From the NCBI GenBank assembly GCA_029262095.1, contig JAJDAB010000618.1:1-12213 (forward strand): a DNA stretch of 12,213 nucleotides. Direction: 5' to 3'. The position numbers and the translations under genes were made by a program. The notes under the pieces were generated by a model, which saw only the letters and a program-made list of their open reading frames with translations, was not told where the DNA came from and did not search any database. Shown piece after piece: positions 7,937-12,213 of this stretch; position 1 is the first letter of the stretch; each line of letters opens with the position of its first letter. The stretch comes from Candidatus Hydrogenedentota bacterium. Lineage in GTDB: Bacteria > Hydrogenedentota > Hydrogenedentia > Hydrogenedentales > SLHB01.

Positions 7937-7987
7937 GTTGCCTTACACGCCGGGGGGACACTGGTTCGAGTCCATTACCGCCCACCA
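7937..7987 (+). tRNA. Partial tRNA-Val(UAC): 3' half only, likely attachment-site remnant
   Basis: From the anticodon region onward the sequence reads as tRNA-Val. It has a 7-base anticodon loop CTTACAC (7942-7948) with anticodon TAC, a variable region, a T-arm ACTGG/TTCGAGT/CCATT (7960-7976, one mismatch), the acceptor 3' strand ACCGCCC (7977-7983), a discriminator A and a genomically encoded CCA ending at 7987. The partner acceptor strand GGGCGGT and a D-arm are absent upstream where they should lie. The anticodon stem is also damaged (GTTGC against GCCGG), and the variable region is one base longer than usual. It therefore cannot fold as a working tRNA. Integrative elements recombine at tRNA 3' halves and leave exactly such a copy, with the element on the 5' side of the fragment. 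An alternative is a decayed tRNA gene that lost its 5' half by deletion. Confidence 0.7.
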
Positions 7988-8113
7988 TTCCAACTCTCCT
8001 TTCTTCTTGCAGTTCTCTGATTTTCGCGGAATTGCGTCCGGTCGGTTACTGCACCGGTTTTGCACCAGTTTGTATGGGGATTACATAGGGAAAATTGATT
8101 CAAGCTAAGACGA

Positions 8114-8140
8114 AGCGGCCAGCCCAATGCTAGGGCCGCT
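8114..8140 (-). terminator. Hairpin downstream of the metalloprotease gene, possible terminator
   Basis: AGCGGCC (8114-8120) and GGCCGCT (8134-8140) form a perfect GC-rich 7-bp stem. An inner AGC/GCT pairing (8121-8123 with 8129-8131) extends it. It lies about 55 bases past the protease stop in the direction of its transcription. The following minus-strand bases (TCGTCTTAG) are only moderately T-rich, so termination efficiency is uncertain. A separate perfect palindrome ACGCTAGCGT lies at 8166-8175. Confidence 0.4.
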
Positions 8141-8193
8141 CCGCAATCTGAATATCCGCTAACCTACGCTAGCGTGTTCTAGTGCGTTTCCGT

Positions 8194-10749
8194 CTACCGG
8201 TTTGGCATCGCGCCATCCCGCGGCTTGAGATAAAATACCGCTCCGGCGACAATCGCTAGCAACGCTACGAACAAAACCCAGCGATCACCAACGGGCAACG
8301 CTGGGGTTCCAGAACTGATTTCCAGGCCCCAACTGTTCAGCGTTCCAGTTCCGGGGGCCGCGTCATCCGTTATCGTCAGCGTCCAGGTACCGATAGCGGT
8401 CTCGCCGTCAAAGTCCGACAGGCTTTCTTCGGGCACAAAGCTACCCGTGAACGGTGCCGATCCAGCGGTAATTGACGTACCCGCCTCATCGTCGAGCTTG
8501 GTGCTGGTGAAGTCGTTTCCGGTTCCACCAACGTCTGTGAACAGTTCCACGACCGTCCCTGTCGGGGATTCGAGAAACACGTCCAAGTCCTCGACGTTGG
8601 TGTGCGTGATGTCGATATTGACGTTCAAGTCGGCGATGTTGCTGATTGTTTTGGAAGCCGGAACGTCAATCGTTGACGTGATGGTGCTGAGATCGGGTAT
8701 GGCTTTCGGCACATCCGTACTCGAGATAGATTCCGCTACGACGTCGAAGGTCGTGCTCGGCCCCGCACCGGCTGCGGTATTGCCCGCTAAGTCCGAAGCC
8801 GTTCCGGTGGAGATTGCAATGCCGATCGTGCCGACGCCAATCGCGTCACTGATAACGACCGTCGGTGTGCTCGTCGTCCCATTCACAACAGCAACAGTTC
8901 CGGAAGCCGTGCCTGTCGTCAGCAACGAAACGTTTCCGGTATTTAGGTTGACGGAATCGGCACCCGTGTAGGTGACGGTGTACGAGACAGGTCCCGAACC
9001 TGATGTCACGCTGCCCGCGGAGGGCGCGCCTATTCCGATGGACGGGGCCGTCTTGTCGATGGTGTAAGCTTCGCCCGCGGTGAAGTCACCATTGCCGGCG
9101 CCAAACCCGCCCAGCGCCACACTCGTGTTCGTGCTCACGATGGTATCGTCGTCTGACACATCGAGTCTCAGCGTGCCATCCCCGCCGCCAGTATCCACGG
9201 TCACGGTATAGGAGGCACCCGATCCGGTCACTCCCGTGACGGAAGCTCCGGCGACAGCACCGGTAGTAGTCAGCGTGAAGTCGCCCGTATCTACGCCGCT
9301 CACGGATTCGCTAAATACCACCGTGAAGTCCACGGTAGCCGCAGCCGTGGGGTCGGCATCAGTACGTGAGATAGAACTCACGGATGGTTCAGAGTCAGGA
9401 CCAGCTACGTTCAAGCTCCAACTGTTGAGAATCCCTTCGTCACCCGACGCGGTGTCCGTTACCGATAGCGTCCAGGTACCAATTGCTGATTCAGTATCAA
9501 ATGATGAGAGCGTCCCTTCGGGTTGGTAGCTCCCAATACGGGTCGTCAAGGATGAATAGGGTACGAATGAATAAATATATGGGGGAGAGCCCGAGGAGAA
9601 CGGGATAGACGCCTCATCATCCACCAACGTATTAAAAAAGTCCTCGCCTGATCCACCGACACCTGTGAACAATTCGACGACTGTTCCCGTCGGTGATTCA
9701 AGAAAGACGTTCAAGTCGCCATCAAAAGTATGACTGATGTCAACAAACACGTTGATATCCGTGATGTCGCTAATCGTTTTCGACGATGGAACCACGAGTG
9801 TCGAAAGAATGGTATTGGTATCCGTGATCGCCTTCGGCACGTCTGTGCTTGCAAACGTATCAGGGTTCGGTAGCGTGATAGGTATCGGATCGCCATATCG
9901 TGCGGCCATCCCGGCTTTGTCAAGTGCCGAAAGACGCTCGCGCTTACCGATCTCGTTGAGCCACTGCGAATAGGCGGGTAGGGGTTCTATCGTATTGCAT
10001 CCACATCCGGAAATAGCGAACGCTGTTCTTCCATAATGCATCGCCGATGCAAAGTCATAAGCGGTATACGTCACGCCTCCCGCAGCAATAGTGAAGTTGC
10101 CTTCCCTTCCCGGGGTGATGTTGCTCGTAAGTATATTCACAAAACTGTCGCGGTCCGGCCGCTGGTGTTCATGTTTCAAACCAAGCGCATGGCCGATCTC
10201 GTGTGCAATGATAGTCTCGAAACTCCAGTTGAACATGTTGATGATCTGTTCTCCACCGATCATGCCGACGAACGAGTTGTTCCCAGTGGAAGTCTTCAGA
10301 AGAATGTAGTTAGGTTCAGTCGTTCTTTCGATGAATTCGAGGTCCGCCGCAGCCTCCCACATCGCAGTCGCGAGGGCCCATTGGCCCTTCTGAAAATCCG
10401 TTAGACCGGCATCAAACGTGAAATACACTTTGCCATCCGTCCATTGGTTTCCGGTGAAGTTGTTGGTGGCAACCAAATCCGAGACGCGGAATAGCATGTC
10501 GTCTATTTGAACGACCTCCTGTCCCGGCTCAATTCGAGCAAGTACTTCGCGGACCAGTGACTCGTTGGCCTGGCGCTGGGCCGACGACATCCGGGAAGTT
10601 TCCTCGTCGGTCGCAAAGAAGCTTGACGCTACGGCTATGCTTGAGCCGGCAAGCAAAACCACGCAGGCCACCAAAGCGGAACGCCCAACGATTGCGAGTA
10701 TCAACCCTGATCTCCTTCGGGCAAAAATAGAATCCAATTCCGATTTCAT
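8194..10749 (-). CDS. Exported astacin-family (M12A) metalloprotease with two P domains, Ig-like domains and C-terminal anchor
   Basis: This 851-residue secreted zinc endopeptidase should cleave proteins outside the cell. An N-terminal signal or anchor covers residues 14-42, followed by a short pro-region to about 105. The catalytic domain (about 105-287) has the full astacin signature HEIGHALGLKHEHQRPDRD at 183-201 (zinc ligands His183, His187, His193; catalytic Glu184) and the Met-turn SAMHYG at 235-240. Residues 299-449 form a proprotein-convertase P domain (FLESPTGTVVELF; SAIGTWTLSVTD). Residues 455-566 and 567-671 are two bacterial Ig-like domains, and residues 676-813 a second P domain closely similar to the first. 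The end carries PALPVGDRW, a hydrophobic helix (824-840) and a basic KPRDG tail, resembling a C-terminal sorting or anchor signal. AGGAGG at 10757-10762 lies 7 bases before the ATG. The nearest same-strand neighbour is far downstream, so it is probably a single-gene unit. The substrate is unknown. Confidence 0.92.
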   Translation of the reverse strand: MKSELDSIFARRRSGLILAIVGRSALVACVVLLAGSSIAVASSFFATDEETSRMSSAQRQANESLVREVLARIEPGQEVVQIDDMLFRVSDLVATNNFTGNQWTDGKVYFTFDAGLTDFQKGQWALATAMWEAAADLEFIERTTEPNYILLKTSTGNNSFVGMIGGEQIINMFNWSFETIIAHEIGHALGLKHEHQRPDRDSFVNILTSNITPGREGNFTIAAGGVTYTAYDFASAMHYGRTAFAISGCGCNTIEPLPAYSQWLNEIGKRERLSALDKAGMAARYGDPIPITLPNPDTFASTDVPKAITDTNTILSTLVVPSSKTISDITDINVFVDISHTFDGDLNVFLESPTGTVVELFTGVGGSGEDFFNTLVDDEASIPFSSGSPPYIYSFVPYSSLTTRIGSYQPEGTLSSFDTESAIGTWTLSVTDTASGDEGILNSWSLNVAGPDSEPSVSSISRTDADPTAAATVDFTVVFSESVSGVDTGDFTLTTTGAVAGASVTGVTGSGASYTVTVDTGGGDGTLRLDVSDDDTIVSTNTSVALGGFGAGNGDFTAGEAYTIDKTAPSIGIGAPSAGSVTSGSGPVSYTVTYTGADSVNLNTGNVSLLTTGTASGTVAVVNGTTSTPTVVISDAIGVGTIGIAISTGTASDLAGNTAAGAGPSTTFDVVAESISSTDVPKAIPDLSTITSTIDVPASKTISNIADLNVNIDITHTNVEDLDVFLESPTGTVVELFTDVGGTGNDFTSTKLDDEAGTSITAGSAPFTGSFVPEESLSDFDGETAIGTWTLTITDDAAPGTGTLNSWGLEISSGTPALPVGDRWVLFVALLAIVAGAVFYLKPRDGAMPNR

Positions 10750-10827
10750 GTAGAAACCTCCTCATCCGATGACTACCCAAAGCGACTCAGTTGTAGCCTT
10801 ACGCGAAGAATTTGCAACAAGCTTTTG

Positions 10828-10839
10828 AGAAGTACTTCT
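10828..10839. repeat. Perfect 12-bp palindrome upstream of the protease gene, candidate operator
   Basis: AGAAGTACTTCT is its own reverse complement. It lies about 80 bases upstream of the protease start, in the range expected for a promoter or regulator site. A dimeric repressor or activator could bind it, but no regulator is identified and the palindrome could be chance. Confidence 0.35.
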
Positions 10840-10873
10840 ACAAAGATTCGATCAAGACGATCACACTCCTACA

Positions 10874-10904
10874 AGACCCATAAAGGGCTAATACCGAAAG
10901 GTAT
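10874..10904. repeat. Two adjacent small hairpins, one with a GAAA tetraloop
   Basis: CCC (10877-10879) and GGG (10885-10887) pair around ATAAA. Immediately after, ATACC (10891-10895) and GGTAT (10900-10904) pair perfectly around a GAAA tetraloop. Such loops stabilise RNA, so this could be part of a structured leader or small RNA on the plus strand. It matches no riboswitch family that I recognise. Confidence 0.3.
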
Positions 10905-11052
10905 CATGAGCATATTCTACCGTCAACACCTGCTCCCTAATCCTTCGTTAAAGTCTTGTTTTGTTGTTTGGACACTGCCAAAGCCGTTTTACGGTCGCGT
11001 GTCGGAAGATTCGACAACACAAACTACGCAAATGCTGCTTCAATGAGGACTA

Positions 11053-11089
11053 TGCTTACGTGGGAAGAGCTTGCCGTGTCACGTAAGCA
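11053..11089. repeat. Perfect 10-bp inverted repeat with 17-base spacer upstream of the oxidoreductase gene
   Basis: TGCTTACGTG (11053-11062) and CACGTAAGCA (11080-11089) are exact reverse complements. There is no T-tract after the second arm, which argues against an intrinsic terminator. The arm centres are 27 bases apart. It lies about 160 bases before the oxidoreductase start. A regulator binding two half-sites or a leader stem-loop would both fit. Confidence 0.55.
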
Positions 11090-11247
11090 ATAGCCGAACT
11101 TGTCGCGCCGTACTTGCTTGAAGGATCCGGGTTTACATGCTCGATCGGGTTTCTTTACCCTACACAGAGACGTCAGTTTGTAGAGATGAGCTAGGCCAAG
11201 ACGTATCGACAGGGGCCTACGCGCTGCCCCCGGAGGAGGATTGTCTT

Positions 11248-12213
11248 ATGAGCCACAAGATTTCACGCCGCAGTTTTCTTGCTAGTGCAACTACGGCGGC
11301 CGCTGTACCGCTGATCCTTCCTGGTTGCGTGACCGGCAGAGGGACCACCGTCCCGCCTTCGGAACGAATTAACGTTGCAGGAATTGGTCTGCGCAGTCGC
11401 GGGTTCCACGATCTCCGCTGGCTAATGAGCAGGGACGACGCGCAATTCGTGGCGATCTGCGACGTGCAGAAGCAGGAACGGGAACGGATAAAGGCTCACG
11501 TCGACGGCGAATACGGGAATACCGATTGTGCAACGTACATGGACATGCGCGAAATGTTGGAACGCGACGACATCGACGCGGTGCTCATCGCTACCGGCGA
11601 CCGCTGGCATGCGCCCGCGTCCATCTTGGCGATGCGCGCCGGTAAGGACGTTTACACGGAAAAACCATCTTGCATGACGGTTGAAGAAGGCCGGGCCGTG
11701 GTGGCGACGGCGAAAAAATACCGACGCATTTACCAGACGGGCACGCAGCGACTCAGCGAAGCGCATCACGTGTTTTGTTATGAGATGGCCCAATCCGGGC
11801 GCATGGGCGACGTGCATACCGCCTACGCCCATATCGCGCCTTGGGACACAGCCAAGATGAAGCGCAACGTGCTCCCCGAACAGGAACAGCCCCCAAGAGA
11901 TGTCCTCGATTGGGACGCATGGTTGGGCCCCTGCCCATGGCGGCCGTACAACGAGGAGTACGTTAAGGGAAAGTGGCGTGGCGACTACGATTTTCACACG
12001 AGTTGCATCGGCGAATGGGGCGCCCACACCTTCGCCCAAGCTCAATTTGGACTGGAATTGGAAGATACGTCGCCGGTGACCTATGAATACGTCGACAACG
12101 ACTCTGGCGACGGCATGGTCTGCACGTTTGCCAACGGTAAGAAGCTAATCCTCTCCCGCGGCGAGAAGTATTGGCACGGCCCATGTGGTGAACGGTTTGT
12201 TAGCCAGCGGGGC
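11248..12213 (+). CDS. Gfo/Idh/MocA-family oxidoreductase, Tat-exported lipoprotein type, C-terminus cut by window edge
   Basis: The frame is open for 322 codons from ATG 11248 to the right edge; family members with this leader usually run to about 400-450 residues, so roughly a quarter is missing. Such enzymes are NAD(P)-dependent dehydrogenases acting mostly on sugars and cyclitols. A Tat motif SRRSFL (6-11), a hydrophobic stretch and a lipobox LPGC with Cys27 indicate export and lipid anchoring. The Rossmann fold begins at 41 with GIGLRSRG (45-52). Asp72 ends the second strand, which suits NAD. The family E-K-P motif is at 138-140 within DVYTEKPSCMT. The C-terminal domain shows GEWGAHTFAQAQFG, the histidine-bearing region near the active site. 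GGAGGAGGA at 11232-11240 lies 7 bases before the start, a very strong ribosome-binding site. Exported members are abundant in Planctomycetota and relatives. The substrate cannot be assigned. Confidence 0.92.
   Translation, partial: MSHKISRRSFLASATTAAAVPLILPGCVTGRGTTVPPSERINVAGIGLRSRGFHDLRWLMSRDDAQFVAICDVQKQERERIKAHVDGEYGNTDCATYMDMREMLERDDIDAVLIATGDRWHAPASILAMRAGKDVYTEKPSCMTVEEGRAVVATAKKYRRIYQTGTQRLSEAHHVFCYEMAQSGRMGDVHTAYAHIAPWDTAKMKRNVLPEQEQPPRDVLDWDAWLGPCPWRPYNEEYVKGKWRGDYDFHTSCIGEWGAHTFAQAQFGLELEDTSPVTYEYVDNDSGDGMVCTFANGKKLILSRGEKYWHGPCGERFVSQRG

Larger units (their letters stand above)
7093..8193. other. Long region without a convincing gene, containing a tRNA-Val remnant
   Basis: About 1.1 kb separates the 243-residue protein gene from the metalloprotease gene. 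Open frames of 60-130 codons exist on both strands but overlap one another, lack ribosome-binding sites and have low-complexity, Arg/Ser-rich translations, so I do not call them genes. The informative element is the 3' half of a tRNA-Val at 7937-7987. Two short imperfect direct repeats lie on either side: GTGTCAC/GTGCCAC about 12 bases apart near 7818-7836, and TGCACC twice, 11 bases apart, near 8049-8066. The stretch looks like degraded or non-coding DNA around a recombination scar. Confidence 0.45.
10750..11247. other. Divergent intergenic region with several palindromes and hairpins
   Basis: About 500 bases separate the leftward protease gene from the rightward oxidoreductase gene, so promoters for both should be here. 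I could not assign convincing -35/-10 pairs; TTTACA with TACCCT 18 bases on (near 11130-11160) is a weak candidate for the rightward gene. A 73-codon plus-strand frame at 10825-11046 has no ribosome-binding site and a basic, low-information translation, so I reject it as a gene. The structured elements are annotated separately. Confidence 0.45.

Noticed and set aside
7692..7988. 98-codon minus-strand frame starting over the tRNA remnant
   Set aside because: Its N-terminus is the antisense translation of the tRNA 3' end, a known source of spurious ORFs. The rest has no recognisable domain. A decayed integrase tail is possible but not supported.
10825..11046. 73-codon plus-strand frame between protease and oxidoreductase genes
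   Set aside because: It has no Shine-Dalgarno, a basic low-information translation, and overlaps hairpins and a palindrome.
11060..11075. Sigma54 promoter-like TGG...TTGC
   Set aside because: The spacing between the two elements is one base short of the required distance, and the site sits inside the loop of the inverted repeat.
1..12213. CRISPR array, transposase or insertion sequence
   Set aside because: I saw no regularly spaced repeats, terminal inverted repeats with a transposase frame, or target-site duplications.

Overview
The window reads as bacterial chromosome of roughly even GC. The mix of genes suggests a Planctomycetota/PVC-like or Hydrogenedentota-like heterotroph: a Tat-exported lipoprotein-type Gfo/Idh/MocA oxidoreductase, a secreted astacin protease with proprotein-convertase P domains and Ig-like repeats, and large anchored proteins of unknown function. 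That taxonomic reading is inference from gene style, not proof.

Layout from left to right. Positions 1-1931 (minus strand) hold two genes of an ABC importer of the nitrate/taurine/aromatic-sulfonate type: an ATPase, then a Tat/lipobox substrate-binding protein that runs off the left edge. The permease is not in view. Positions 2092-6005 (minus) hold an unrecognised membrane module. It consists of a sigma70-like promoter, a possible small ORF that overlaps the next start by ATGA, an 897-residue protein with one membrane anchor and repeated beta-sandwich-like modules, and a 256-residue protein with three predicted membrane segments around a long helical region. Positions 6361-7092 (minus) encode an unrecognised acidic soluble protein made of two diverged copies of one alpha/beta unit.

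Positions 7093-8193 lack a convincing gene but contain the 3' half of a tRNA-Val(UAC) ending in CCA, without its 5' half. This is the classic footprint of integration at a tRNA gene, so an element boundary may lie here. Positions 8194-10749 (minus) encode an 851-residue exported astacin-family metalloprotease with two P domains flanking two Ig-like domains and a C-terminal membrane/sorting tail. Positions 10750-11247 form a divergent intergenic region rich in palindromes and hairpins, including a perfect 10-bp inverted repeat. Positions 11248-12213 (plus) hold the first 322 codons of a Gfo/Idh/MocA oxidoreductase that runs off the right edge.

Apart from the ABC pair and the possible envelope module, the genes do not form an evident pathway. 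The common theme is export: the substrate-binding protein, the protease, the 897-residue protein and the oxidoreductase all carry N-terminal export or anchor signals. The best candidates for something undescribed are the 897/256-residue module with its coupled small ORF, the duplicated-domain 243-residue protein, and the tRNA-Val scar.
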